Virus record (IMG/VR): IMGVR_UViG_3300047355_000106
Span: 1 to 40,689 of that record
DNA: 40,689 nt
Source of the DNA: a virus
Reading direction: 5' to 3' (one strand)
Below, one piece after another: positions 22,683-30,607 of the stretch. The number at the start of each line of letters is the position of its first letter. Within the stretch, counting starts at the first letter, position 1. Position numbers and translations under genes: made by a program. The notes under the pieces were generated by a model, which was given only the letters and a program-made list of their open reading frames with translations, was not told the origin of the DNA and ran no database searches.

Positions 22683-23088
22683 ATATGTTAGTGCCTATTG
22701 AGTACTTTTGTGTGAGTTTCCACTGTTGTTTCTCTTTGTAAGGTATAACCTTAATCTGAGAAAGTGGTGCTCTAGGTTCTTCAATTCTCTTTGGGTCAAG
22801 TACCTTGACAAGACTCCATTGTCTCAATAAATCGATTATGGTGTTGCGCCTTGCAACATCTGATTCGTCAAAGTTTGATTGTTTACCATCGAGTTTGAAT
22901 AACTCTTTGAAGTGGACAATGTAATACTTGCCCCTTTTGTGTAGTATGTGACATGACTGAAAAAGTTCTTTTTCTTTTCTTGACGCTACGCCAATTCTAG
23001 ATAGGGTTTCTCTTATCTTTAAGAAGTCGTCCTTTTCAGGAAATGTTATTTCTACTAAATCTTTTACTGATTCTAAATTGTCATCCAT
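22678..23088 (-). CDS. regA: RegA translational repressor
   Basis: 136 residues from the ATG at 23088. It matches T4 RegA: VEITFPEKDDFLKIRETLSRIGVA, FQSCHILHKRGKYYIVHFKELFKLDGK, and the end QWKLTQKYSIGTN. RegA binds near the start codons of replication mRNAs such as gp44 and gp45 and shuts off translation. It overlaps gp62 by 8 bp. A TTG further upstream is an unlikely start. Confidence 0.95.
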   Translation of the reverse strand: MDDNLESVKDLVEITFPEKDDFLKIRETLSRIGVASRKEKELFQSCHILHKRGKYYIVHFKELFKLDGKQSNFDESDVARRNTIIDLLRQWSLVKVLDPKRIEEPRAPLSQIKVIPYKEKQQWKLTQKYSIGTNIS

Positions 23089-23473
23089 TATTCTTTCCAC
23101 CAATTTTCATACTGTCTTTCAAGTCACGATACTGTTTATCATTTAAAAGTTCTAGATATTCTTTGGCTCGTTGTGAGGATACACCAAAGGCGTTCTTCAC
23201 TGTATCTAATTTCTTACTCTCGTAAGGTTTATGCCATTTCGAAAATCTCTGCCTTTTTCTAAGAGTATTTATGAAAAACAAGTATTGAAGACGACCCTCA
23301 GTCGAATGTCTGGTGTTCATCTCGTTTACTAGAAAGACTGCATCTTGGTGGTAAGATAATGCCTTATTGATTAGGAAAGGTTGATATGCTTTCTCTTCGA
23401 TATCATCAACCATGATATCTTTTTTGTCGTAAGAGACCGACTTAACGAAGTCGAATGGATTTCGTTTTGCCAC
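23081..23473 (-). CDS. 62: Clamp-loader small subunit, gp62
   Basis: 130 residues. NPFDFVKSVSYDKKDIM, AYQPFLINKALSYHQDAVFLVNEMN and RKRQRFSKWHKP match the short gp62 form of marine T4-like phages (T4 gp62 is longer). It forms the gp44/gp62 complex that opens and loads gp45. It is located between gp44 and regA as in T4. Confidence 0.9.
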   Translation of the reverse strand: MAKRNPFDFVKSVSYDKKDIMVDDIEEKAYQPFLINKALSYHQDAVFLVNEMNTRHSTEGRLQYLFFINTLRKRQRFSKWHKPYESKKLDTVKNAFGVSSQRAKEYLELLNDKQYRDLKDSMKIGGKNNG

Positions 23474-23734
23474 TTAAGTGTTTCTTATGTAAGAGTCAAC
23501 TAGTGCTTGACCAGTGAGAGCTTCACCAAAGTAAATAATCTCACCACTTGACTTTATTGTTCTTTGCACAACACCGTTGTTATATTCAATGTCCATCACT
23601 GAACCATCATTGTTTCTGTTGTCGTACCACATTGAAGTAAAAGAATGTGCATGAATAGATTTAACACCACTTGACCATTTCTCTGCTTCTAATAACAGTC
23701 TTTGTCGTTCTACTCTCTCGTTATGTTCTGTCAT
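23474..23734 (-). CDS. Hypothetical protein in clamp-loader operon (86 aa)
   Basis: An N-terminal charged helix (HNERVERQRLLLEAEKW), then beta strands with DIEYNNGVVQRTIKSSGEIIYFG. No recognised family. It abuts gp62 directly and overlaps the preceding micro-gene by 14 bp. Confidence 0.7.
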   Translation of the reverse strand: MTEHNERVERQRLLLEAEKWSSGVKSIHAHSFTSMWYDNRNNDGSVMDIEYNNGVVQRTIKSSGEIIYFGEALTGQALVDSYIRNT

Positions 23735-23834
23735 TGTCTCTACTCTCCCGCCATATTTTATCGGCTTGTCTTTGTAAACTTTTCTCTAAGTGGTAATCAA
23801 ACCATCTTGCTAACCATTGTCTTAATTTACCCAT
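23721..23834 (-). CDS. Micro-protein, basic amphipathic helix (37 aa)
   Basis: MGKLRQWLARWFDYHLEKSLQRQADKIWRES, Trp- and Arg-rich and probably membrane-surface binding. The start overlaps the upstream stop (TAATG), and the end overlaps the next gene by 14 bp. Real by coupling; function unknown. Confidence 0.6.
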   Translation of the reverse strand: MGKLRQWLARWFDYHLEKSLQRQADKIWRESRDNDRT

Positions 23835-24250
23835 TATGCTTCTTCGTTTGGATTCCAGATTGTTAGGTTTTTAGTTTTAAGTCTATTTACAACTAACTTA
23901 TATCTACTTCTCTCTTCTTGCCATTCTTTTAACCAATTAGAACCATCTCTCTCTGCATCAATAAAGATTGCATTGGTAAATGCCAAAGGTAATAGAATTG
24001 CACAATGTATAACAATACTTGCTACTGTATTGTAGTTAAAGAAACCTAGATAGTTTGCCGCCAAGAAACCAAAAAACACTGACCATACAGTAAACAACAC
24101 TAACATAAAGTAAGTTTGTAAACTTGGGTCAGGTATATACTTTAAAGGATTGTATCTTACATCCATAACTCTTCGCCACCCATTCACAAGGGCAAATGCA
24201 GTTCTTCTGAATAAACTTGGTTTTTTCATCATTGGTTGAATCTTACTCAT
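23834..24250 (-). CDS. Membrane protein with two spans (138 aa)
   Basis: A basic N-terminus (KKPSLFRRTAFALVNGWRR), spans at about 48-70 (YFMLVLFTVWSVFFGFLAANYLG) and 76-97 (ASIVIHCAILLPLAFTNAIFI), then a charged cytoplasmic tail. The ribosome site is GGAGAATGAA. Family not recognised; it sits unexpectedly between gp44 and gp62. Confidence 0.72.
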   Translation of the reverse strand: MSKIQPMMKKPSLFRRTAFALVNGWRRVMDVRYNPLKYIPDPSLQTYFMLVLFTVWSVFFGFLAANYLGFFNYNTVASIVIHCAILLPLAFTNAIFIDAERDGSNWLKEWQEERSRYKLVVNRLKTKNLTIWNPNEEA

Positions 24251-24251
24251 T

Positions 24252-24347
24252 TCATTCTCCGTTAAATCGTATGTATTCTTTTATCACATGAAGTCCTACT
24301 GACAACCATGTAATTACTATTAGACTCCATATAAGTATTTCAATCAC
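24252..24347 (-). CDS. Membrane micro-protein with GTG start (31 aa)
   Basis: The GTG overlaps the gp44 stop as GTGA. The product MIEILIWSLIVITWLSVGLHVIKEYIRFNGE is a single hydrophobic helix with a basic end. The stop is 1 bp before the next start, and its GGAG serves as that gene's ribosome site. Confidence 0.5.
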   Translation of the reverse strand: MIEILIWSLIVITWLSVGLHVIKEYIRFNGE

Positions 24348-25288
24348 TTAAATCTACACTCTGACATAATCTCGGTGAGACATGCAGTGAAGTTGATTTC
24401 TGAGTCCATTGCAAATGCAGCCTTGTATTGATAATCAGCAATGAACAAAACAGCTGCAGGTATAGAACTTGGTTCTAATCTTTGTTCAAGTGCATCGAAA
24501 ACTTTACGATATAAACCATTGAAATCATTATCAGAATTCTGAGCAACCCATTTTCTCATGGCAGTCCAGTTTTTCTTTTCAATCATATCAATGAGAGGTG
24601 TAAGTTTTTCTTCTGATAATGTCGCTAGTAGACCACTATCGATTACACCACTTGCACCATATCGTTGTACTTCATTGATGCATCGTCTGAAATCTGGAAA
24701 GAACTTTAGTATAAGTTCTACTAATACCTTTTCATCATACTTGATACCCTCATTGTCACATATAGATTTTAATCTATCAAGACCACCCATTGCGAGTTTT
24801 TGTTTCTCACTCTTAGGTATAGAAAAATCGATTACAGTACATCTACTATGTAGAGGTGCAATGATTCTATTCTTGTAATTACATGTAAAGATAAATCTAC
24901 AATTACTTGAGAACTCTTCTATGAAGTTTCTCAATGCCGGTTGAACTGAATCAGCAGATATATAATCTGCCTCATCAAGAATGACAACTTTAGGACCACC
25001 GGCAAGAGATACAGTAGATGCAAAGTTTTTGATTTTAGTTCGCAAAGTGTCGATAAGTCGGCCTTCGTCACTGCCATTGATAACAATGAAATCAGCGCCT
25101 AACTCATTACAGAGTGCCTTAGCGACGGTTGTTTTGCCTGTTCCCTGTGAACCACAGAGCATCAGATTTGGTATTTCGTTATTAGAAACAAACTCTTTGA
25201 ATGTTTTCTTAACGCCTTTTGGTAGTATAGTATCGTCAATGATAGTGGGACGATACTTTTCTACATATAAAAATTCATTTGTATTCAT
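24344..25288 (-). CDS. 44: Clamp-loader ATPase large subunit, gp44
   Basis: An AAA+ ATPase of about 314 residues from the ATG at 25288 (MNTNEFLYVEKYRP, the family-typical opening). Walker A is GSQGTGKT, Walker B is VVILDEADYI, the sensor region is RFIFTCNYKNRI, and the arginine-finger SRC motif is HSRCTVIDF. It loads the gp45 clamp with gp62. A TTG five codons upstream lies next to GGAGG and is an alternative start. The leader is structured. Confidence 0.95.
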   Translation of the reverse strand: MNTNEFLYVEKYRPTIIDDTILPKGVKKTFKEFVSNNEIPNLMLCGSQGTGKTTVAKALCNELGADFIVINGSDEGRLIDTLRTKIKNFASTVSLAGGPKVVILDEADYISADSVQPALRNFIEEFSSNCRFIFTCNYKNRIIAPLHSRCTVIDFSIPKSEKQKLAMGGLDRLKSICDNEGIKYDEKVLVELILKFFPDFRRCINEVQRYGASGVIDSGLLATLSEEKLTPLIDMIEKKNWTAMRKWVAQNSDNDFNGLYRKVFDALEQRLEPSSIPAAVLFIADYQYKAAFAMDSEINFTACLTEIMSECRFK

Positions 25289-25307
25289 AATTAAAGAGAA
25301 CAAACCC

Positions 25308-25372
25308 CTCCGAGTGTTCGTGTATTAGACCATTGATGATGAGATTCTAATACTCCCATGAAAGTAGCGGAG
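25308..25372 (-). promoter_or_regulatory. Structured leader between gp45 and gp44
   Basis: A strong 8-bp stem GTATTAGA/TCTAATAC (25322-25329 with 25346-25353) lies inside an outer CTCCG/CGGAG pair (25308-25312 with 25368-25372). The outer pair holds the GGAGG that could serve gp44. An alternative CTCC/GGAG pairing competes with it. It may tune gp44 translation relative to gp45. Confidence 0.45.
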
Positions 25373-25402
25373 ACTGGCGCTGTTTCACACATAATATATA
25401 TG

Positions 25403-26068
25403 TTAAGCGCTGTAAGAACTATCTGGTTCTAAAGCAATAAAGTACTCTAAATCTACATCTTTATTCTTAAAGTGTGAGATGCCTTTAGAAGATACTGCAA
25501 CTGTATAGTTGCCATCTAAAACTTTCAAGTTCTCAATCTTGAAGTTCATTGTGAATGTTGCACCATTGCCTTCGCCTACAGTTCTACTGAATGTATTTGA
25601 AGTTGTGTTCTTTTTATCAGTCACTTGCATCTCGATTTTAGTACCATCGGATGTAAGAACTAAATCATTTACACCTAATACTGAAGCTGCCTTTTGCAAT
25701 TCAGTTAGAAGTGTAGAAGTTAAGTCAATACTAATCTCTGCATCTGGCATGGTAATCATCTTCTCTGGTGAAGTGACCATACCCTCTGAGGCATAGAAAT
25801 ATGTTAGAGATGTATCAGCATCTGCAATCGCCAACGAAGCTTCGTTGAAGTTGAAGTCTGGATTCTCCATTAGACTTGTTGCACCTAGAAATTCTACTAG
25901 ATTGTAGATACTAAATGACTTGTCGAATGTTTCTGGTATCGTTGCGACTGCCAGTATATTCTTCATGTTAGATATCGTCTTAAGTTGATTACCTGAATCA
26001 ACTTTGATACCTGAATTAATAGTAGCGAAGTTTTTTAATATCGCCTTTGTTTCACTTGAAATTTTCAT
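25403..26068 (-). CDS. 45: Sliding clamp, gp45
   Basis: 221 residues (T4: 228). It starts MKISSETKAILKNFATINSGI and continues with the PCNA-like two-domain beta pattern, including MPDAEISIDLTSTLLTELQKAASVLG and MNFKIENLKVLDGNYTVAVSSKG. The trimeric ring gives processivity to gp43 and activates late transcription through gp55. It overlaps the preceding gene by 4 bp. Confidence 0.95.
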   Translation of the reverse strand: MKISSETKAILKNFATINSGIKVDSGNQLKTISNMKNILAVATIPETFDKSFSIYNLVEFLGATSLMENPDFNFNEASLAIADADTSLTYFYASEGMVTSPEKMITMPDAEISIDLTSTLLTELQKAASVLGVNDLVLTSDGTKIEMQVTDKKNTTSNTFSRTVGEGNGATFTMNFKIENLKVLDGNYTVAVSSKGISHFKNKDVDLEYFIALEPDSSYSA

Positions 26069-26400
26069 TTCTTGTCTCCTTTATAGCCTGCTTCTTCAAG
26101 CATTAATTTATCGTGATTGTTCAATGCAAGGAATCCATAATGAATTACCTTTAAAAGGTCGGCACGATTTTTCCCACCTTTTTTGCCGTATCGTTGGGCA
26201 TACTTTAAAATATTCCCAATACAGAAACCTTCACCGTGTCCTGCATCCATAATGAATTCAGTTGCCTGATATTTGTTCAGACTGTAGTGTTGGTCATATG
26301 TTGAGTCTACATAAGAAGAGAACTCCTTTAGAAGTTCTCCCTCATTGTATTTGTAGTCAATACCACTTTTGGTGTTAGTTGACTTAGTAAATAAACCCAT
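26065..26400 (-). CDS. DUF3310-like protein
   Basis: 111 residues from MGLFTKSTN. The pattern HYSLNKYQATEFIMDAGHGEGFCIGNILKYAQRYGKKGGKNRADLLKVIHYGFLAL matches DUF3310 (phage SaV-like), often annotated as a nucleotide-kinase-like protein without proof. The chosen ATG is 1 bp beyond the MoxR stop; upstream Mets would overlap that gene by up to 35 bp. It is coupled to gp45. Confidence 0.8.
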   Translation of the reverse strand: MGLFTKSTNTKSGIDYKYNEGELLKEFSSYVDSTYDQHYSLNKYQATEFIMDAGHGEGFCIGNILKYAQRYGKKGGKNRADLLKVIHYGFLALNNHDKLMLEEAGYKGDKK

Positions 26401-26401
26401 A

Positions 26402-27634
26402 TTAATCATTATACTCTGAAGACTCTGAATCGTCAACAGGGTTTTCTAAATGAACACCATCGTCAACTTTGGTGTAGAGGTCTAGAACAGCATTTCTAGT
26501 TTCTTCATCGAATCTTGAAATACACATTGTAATCGCCTTGAGTTTGTCACCAAACATCTTGTAAGCACTGACAATGTGAACAAGTCTTCTTGTTGTAATC
26601 ACATCATCAATGGCGCCTTCATAATAAGTTTTTCTGATTATGTCAGCCCAATCAACTAGTTTCTTAACGAAGTCTTCATCGACATCGCCAGTCAAAGCCA
26701 TTTCTTGTTTCAGAATATTTCTCTCAGTAGTCACTGGTGGATATTCTTGTTGCATAGTGATAGCGAATCTTTCAAGCATCGCCTCATTCATGATTTGAGT
26801 ACCAATGAACTTGCCATCTTCAGACCCTTGGCCCTTGGTGTTGGCAGTAGCGACAACAGTAAACCCTGGTGTCGGTGTGACCCACTCACCAGTTTTCTTG
26901 ATAAGGTAACCTTTGCCCTCAAGAACTGATTGTAGACACATCATTTTGTTAGACCCTAAGTCTACTTCGTCAAGAAGTAATACAGCGCCTTTTCTCATTG
27001 CCTTGATAACTGGACCTTCTCTGAAGATGATGTTACCATTCTGCAAAGTGTGACCACCCATTAGGTCGTCTTCGTCTGTCTCAATAGTGATATTGACTCT
27101 GAAGAGTTCTCTATTCAATTGAGCACAAGTTTGTTCAATCATTAATGTTTTACCATTACCTGAAAGACCAGTCACAAAGAAAGGGAAGAACATTTTAGAT
27201 TTGATTATGTTCTTGACATCTTTAGCATGACCAAACGGTACATAGTTTGGCATTTTTTCTGGAATGATTTTTACATTATCATCAATCATGTTGACCGAAG
27301 CAGTAGCAGCGGCAACTGGCATTTGTTGAACTTGAGGTGCAACTTTTGGAACTGTTAAAGGTTCTGGTTTAGAAACTGCAACAGTCGTACCGTTATTATC
27401 AATCGCAAGGATTGGTGTTAGATTGAAAACAGCACCATCTTTAAAATTGTACCTGTTTGATTTCAACCAGTATGGAAAATGGCCCAATGAATTGAACTGC
27501 TCTTTCGAGAATTGCAATTGATTCGGATATTTCTCCTTTAATGCCTGAATGAATTCTTTCCTGTCAGGTGTCAGGTGGAAATTTTTATCTCCCAGATTTA
27601 TCGACTCTGTTGGGTCGTATGTCCACTTACTCAT
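26402..27634 (-). CDS. cobS: MoxR/CobS-like AAA+ ATPase
   Basis: 410 residues. The N-terminal ~100 residues recall the winged/RNaseH-like head of CobS, followed by a linker. The AAA+ core has Walker A GLSGNGKT (156-163), Walker B AVLLLDEVDLG (217-227) and the sensor VVATANTKGQG. CobS-like genes in marine T4-like phages are named after the cobaltochelatase subunit, but no other cobalamin gene is seen here. Its natural partner is the VWA protein at 27942-30320; MoxR-VWA pairs remodel or activate proteins. Confidence 0.9.
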   Translation of the reverse strand: MSKWTYDPTESINLGDKNFHLTPDRKEFIQALKEKYPNQLQFSKEQFNSLGHFPYWLKSNRYNFKDGAVFNLTPILAIDNNGTTVAVSKPEPLTVPKVAPQVQQMPVAAATASVNMIDDNVKIIPEKMPNYVPFGHAKDVKNIIKSKMFFPFFVTGLSGNGKTLMIEQTCAQLNRELFRVNITIETDEDDLMGGHTLQNGNIIFREGPVIKAMRKGAVLLLDEVDLGSNKMMCLQSVLEGKGYLIKKTGEWVTPTPGFTVVATANTKGQGSEDGKFIGTQIMNEAMLERFAITMQQEYPPVTTERNILKQEMALTGDVDEDFVKKLVDWADIIRKTYYEGAIDDVITTRRLVHIVSAYKMFGDKLKAITMCISRFDEETRNAVLDLYTKVDDGVHLENPVDDSESSEYND

Positions 27635-27676
27635 AATTTGTCTCCGTTAAAGTAGTTTTATTTCTCATCAGTTATT

Positions 27677-27706
27677 ATCCTATCAAAAAGTTAGGGTCAT
27701 TGTCAA
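27677..27706 (-). promoter_or_regulatory. Extended promoter of the TTGACA-GACC-ACTTTTT family, copy 1
   Basis: Minus strand TTGACA (27701-27706), then ATGACCCTAACTTTTTGA, then TAGGAT (27677-27682). It lies upstream of the MoxR/CobS gene. The spacer is nearly identical to those at 30327 and 30575. Confidence 0.65.
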
Positions 27707-27708
27707 CC

Positions 27709-27942
27709 CTATTCAATTTCTTTTAGTAATCTTTCCATGTCAATTGCAATAGAGGTCTTCTGACCTTTTCTCATTGTGGTGTATGAGTCGTTGTTAACCC
27801 AAAACCTAAATGCCTTACATTCAACCTCTTCTTCGCCACAAGCCTTTTGCCTAGGGCAATCAAACTTTACGCAAGGTCCTTTACCGACCTGTTGTATGGC
27901 GTCTTGAAATTTATCAATATTAATAGTACCTATCATTTCCAT
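27709..27942 (-). CDS. Small Cys-rich protein between CobT- and CobS-like genes (77 aa)
   Basis: Four Cys in CVKFDCPRQKACGEEEVECKAF (24, 29, 35, 42) suggest a zinc or Fe-S site. The rest is helical. It overlaps the CobT-like stop by 1 bp. Its place between the VWA and ATPase genes suggests an adaptor. Unrecognised. Confidence 0.7.
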   Translation of the reverse strand: MEMIGTINIDKFQDAIQQVGKGPCVKFDCPRQKACGEEEVECKAFRFWVNNDSYTTMRKGQKTSIAIDMERLLKEIE

Positions 27943-30320
27943 TATGCAATCTCCTTTATAAATTCGTTAGTTAGAAATCTTGATGTTGACTTGCCTTTCT
28001 GATTTCTTTTGAAAGCGGCAGTCACTCTGTTTTTGTTTGCACCAATGAACTCTTCGCCAAGTTCATCTTCGCCTGTCGTAGCAAGATTAGATGCAGTGGT
28101 CAAGAACAATTTGTTGTAACCCTTGGTGTCAACTACTACACCTGATTTTCTCATATCTCTCCACAACCCATCAACTTCTTCCCAAAAGTTTGGTATAATG
28201 TATTCACCCATTTGTTGAAAGTCTCTTTTCTTGGTGAAGACAAAGTAACCAGTCACGGTCACATTACAAGTTTCTGATAACCACTCTAAGATGTTTTGAG
28301 TTTTCTCGAAGTCGTTTCTACCATATCTTGAATTAGTCGTGTAAAGGAAGTTCTTGTTGATGTATGGGTCAATGAAACTTCTCTCTCTCTGAGCAGACCA
28401 GTAGTAATCATCGCCTGCCTGAGCCTTATAGTCAGCAGACTCAACTTCTGATTCGTCAAAGAAGTCACTTCTGAAACTGAACCCATCGGTGATGATTGTT
28501 AGAATTGATTTCTCAATACCATACTGTCTGTTGAACTCTGGTAAGAATTTTCTCATAGCAACTAAACATTCGTCAAGTGGTGTACCACCCAATCTGTAAT
28601 TATCAGGACAGCAGTATCTTGAGAATCTTGAATCACCCCAATATGAAGTACCTGATTCCCATTCTTGAATAGAACTGAATACTGAATTGTACTCTTCGAT
28701 TAGTTTCTGACCTTTCGGTGAACCAGCCCAGCAATCATGAAGTTCATTGTGCATGTACCCAACAAGGATACAAGATAAGTAATCTAACATCTCTGAATAT
28801 TTTCTATTAGATATTTCGTTAGACATAATCTCAACAAGTTTTGCCTTGCCACTTGAGTAGTCATATCTGTCTTGTCTTACAATAGAATCTGAGAAGAGAT
28901 ATACTCTGTAAGGAATGTTTACTTTTCTACAGAACTCTGAAAGTATAATTGATTGTTCTAACATGTCAGCAGCTTCGTTGTGAATAGAACCAGACCAGTC
29001 AAGTAAAACATTGACACCATGGTTCTTGCCATCTGGAATGTAAGTGACTCTTTTGAAGATATCATCTACAATCTGATACTTAGCAAGTCTATTCATATCA
29101 AGGTCACCACTAGTGCCTGTATATGCCTTTGCACTTCTATGTGCATTTTGTCTTAACTCAAACTCTTTTGCCATATGGGCAACAATCTTTTTGTTTTTGT
29201 TTTGAAGATGTTTTCTGTAATGTTTACCAAGAACTAAAGTATTACTTCTCTCGTTGACAGTTTCTTGTTTTCTCTCTTCAGTGTAGTATCTTGGGTCTTC
29301 TTTTATCAACTTGTCATAGTCAACACCAGCAAACCAACTCTGCCAATCAGATGTAATTTGTTTGTTGTCATAAATCATTGCATCTATATCAGTACTTTTG
29401 AATCTAGTTCTCAAATCAATATTAGTTTTGATGTTTGCCTTTTCGTCAACAAAATCATCTTCATTATTATGTGCATAGTGTTCAGTGATTGACTCTCTGG
29501 CGCCATCTAATTCATCATATTTGCCATCGAACTTGCCACCCTTGGCGCCAGATTCTACAAGAGTCTCTTCAACTTTATCACCCTCTTCTTCTATGTCACC
29601 CTCTGTATTTGATTTGTATTCTTCTTCTTCACTCTCTGGTTCATCATCTGACTCTTCACCACTCATTGGAGATGATTCAGTCTCGTCTTCTTCATCGCCA
29701 TCTTCTGATTCAGGTATTTGCATCTTAGAAAGTTTTTCGTCTTCTTCATCTCTCTCTTCATTTTCTTTAGAGTATTCGTAGATTGAATTTGCACATTCAA
29801 CAACTTCTTCCCAAGTCTTACAGTCTTCTGCCATTTGCAAGAATTCTTGTTCGGTGTCATTTAGTTTGATGTTGACTCTAGAACCACACTTAGTAATAAG
29901 ATTGATTTTGTCAATCAATGCAAGTTCTTGTAAGTTTCTACCCTTGATGCCGAAGAAGTTTTTTTCCATAAGTTCATTGTATGCCTTAAAGAAAGAAGTT
30001 CTCAACCCTTGATATTTTTGTTTGATTGCCTTTTCGATTCTCACATCTTCTACAACATTAAGATAACCCTTAAGAGTTCTATTCTCAGTTAGTGTAGAGT
30101 GAAGTCCCTCGTAAGGAGTATTCAGTGCATGACCAACTTCGTGTCCCATGAACAAGTCATATAGTTCAGGAGAAATATCATCTTTGAAAGTAGGACAAGC
30201 AAGTACCCTATTCTTAACATCAAAGTATGCAGTCGGTATTTTTTTATGTACAATCGTAAGATTTTCTGTTGCCATTAATCTTGCGAGAGAGTCTTTTTGG
30301 TTTTTAAGTTTTTCTGTCAT
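27942..30320 (-). CDS. CobT-like VWA protein with zinc-peptidase motif
   Basis: 792 residues. An N-terminal metallopeptidase-like domain has HEVGH (60-64) with Glu/Asp91-92 in NVVEDVRIE. Next come a very acidic low-complexity region (about 186-255) and a C-terminal VWA domain with MIDAS DWSGS (441-445) and a downstream TDGFSF. CobT has the acidic linker and VWA. The HExxH at the front makes a regulated protease or chaperone plausible. It pairs with the MoxR/CobS ATPase. Confidence 0.87.
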   Translation of the reverse strand: MTEKLKNQKDSLARLMATENLTIVHKKIPTAYFDVKNRVLACPTFKDDISPELYDLFMGHEVGHALNTPYEGLHSTLTENRTLKGYLNVVEDVRIEKAIKQKYQGLRTSFFKAYNELMEKNFFGIKGRNLQELALIDKINLITKCGSRVNIKLNDTEQEFLQMAEDCKTWEEVVECANSIYEYSKENEERDEEDEKLSKMQIPESEDGDEEDETESSPMSGEESDDEPESEEEEYKSNTEGDIEEEGDKVEETLVESGAKGGKFDGKYDELDGARESITEHYAHNNEDDFVDEKANIKTNIDLRTRFKSTDIDAMIYDNKQITSDWQSWFAGVDYDKLIKEDPRYYTEERKQETVNERSNTLVLGKHYRKHLQNKNKKIVAHMAKEFELRQNAHRSAKAYTGTSGDLDMNRLAKYQIVDDIFKRVTYIPDGKNHGVNVLLDWSGSIHNEAADMLEQSIILSEFCRKVNIPYRVYLFSDSIVRQDRYDYSSGKAKLVEIMSNEISNRKYSEMLDYLSCILVGYMHNELHDCWAGSPKGQKLIEEYNSVFSSIQEWESGTSYWGDSRFSRYCCPDNYRLGGTPLDECLVAMRKFLPEFNRQYGIEKSILTIITDGFSFRSDFFDESEVESADYKAQAGDDYYWSAQRERSFIDPYINKNFLYTTNSRYGRNDFEKTQNILEWLSETCNVTVTGYFVFTKKRDFQQMGEYIIPNFWEEVDGLWRDMRKSGVVVDTKGYNKLFLTTASNLATTGEDELGEEFIGANKNRVTAAFKRNQKGKSTSRFLTNEFIKEIA

Positions 30321-30326
30321 GTTTAT

Positions 30327-30356
30327 ATCCTACTAAAAAGTGAAGGTCATTGTCAA
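30327..30356 (-). promoter_or_regulatory. Extended promoter, copy 2
   Basis: Minus strand TTGACA (30351-30356), ATGACCTTCACTTTTTAG, TAGGAT (30327-30332). It is 7 bp before the CobT-like start. Confidence 0.65.
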
Positions 30357-30359
30357 CCC

Positions 30360-30548
30360 CTACAGGTTGTCTACTGTTGATTCGATACTGTTTACGATTG
30401 ATTCGATTGAACCCACATCACTTTCAAGTGAACTGACTTTGGAATCTATACTGTCTATTAAAGATTCTAATTGATTGAGCTTGCTCTCAAGATTGTCTCC
30501 AATCTCTATGAGTTTATTCATTATTTGTGTTTCTGTTGGATGTCCCAT
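30360..30548 (-). CDS. Coiled-coil small protein (62 aa)
   Basis: Heptad repeats across residues 15-60 (LESKLNQLESLIDSIDSKVSSLE..), with no Cys or membrane span. The ribosome site AAGGAGAAGAA is strong. It probably forms a rod-like oligomer; function unknown. It is flanked on both sides by promoters of the same family. Confidence 0.75.
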   Translation of the reverse strand: MGHPTETQIMNKLIEIGDNLESKLNQLESLIDSIDSKVSSLESDVGSIESIVNSIESTVDNL

Positions 30549-30574
30549 TTCTTCTCCTTTTTTGATTCAGGAGT

Positions 30575-30604
30575 ATGGTAACAAAAAGTTAGGGTCGCTG
30601 TCAA
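30575..30604 (-). promoter_or_regulatory. Extended promoter, copy 3
   Basis: Minus strand TTGACA (30599-30604), GCGACCCTAACTTTTTGT, TACCAT (30575-30580). It serves the coiled-coil gene. Confidence 0.6.
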
Positions 30605-30607
30605 CCC

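Noticed and set aside
23089-23103. TTG start extending RegA by five residues
   Set aside because: The ATG at 23088 with GGAAAG upstream fits better; T4 RegA has a short N-terminus.
29485-29781. Ser-rich plus-strand frame of 98 codons
   Set aside because: It is the antisense image of the acidic low-complexity region of the CobT-like protein.
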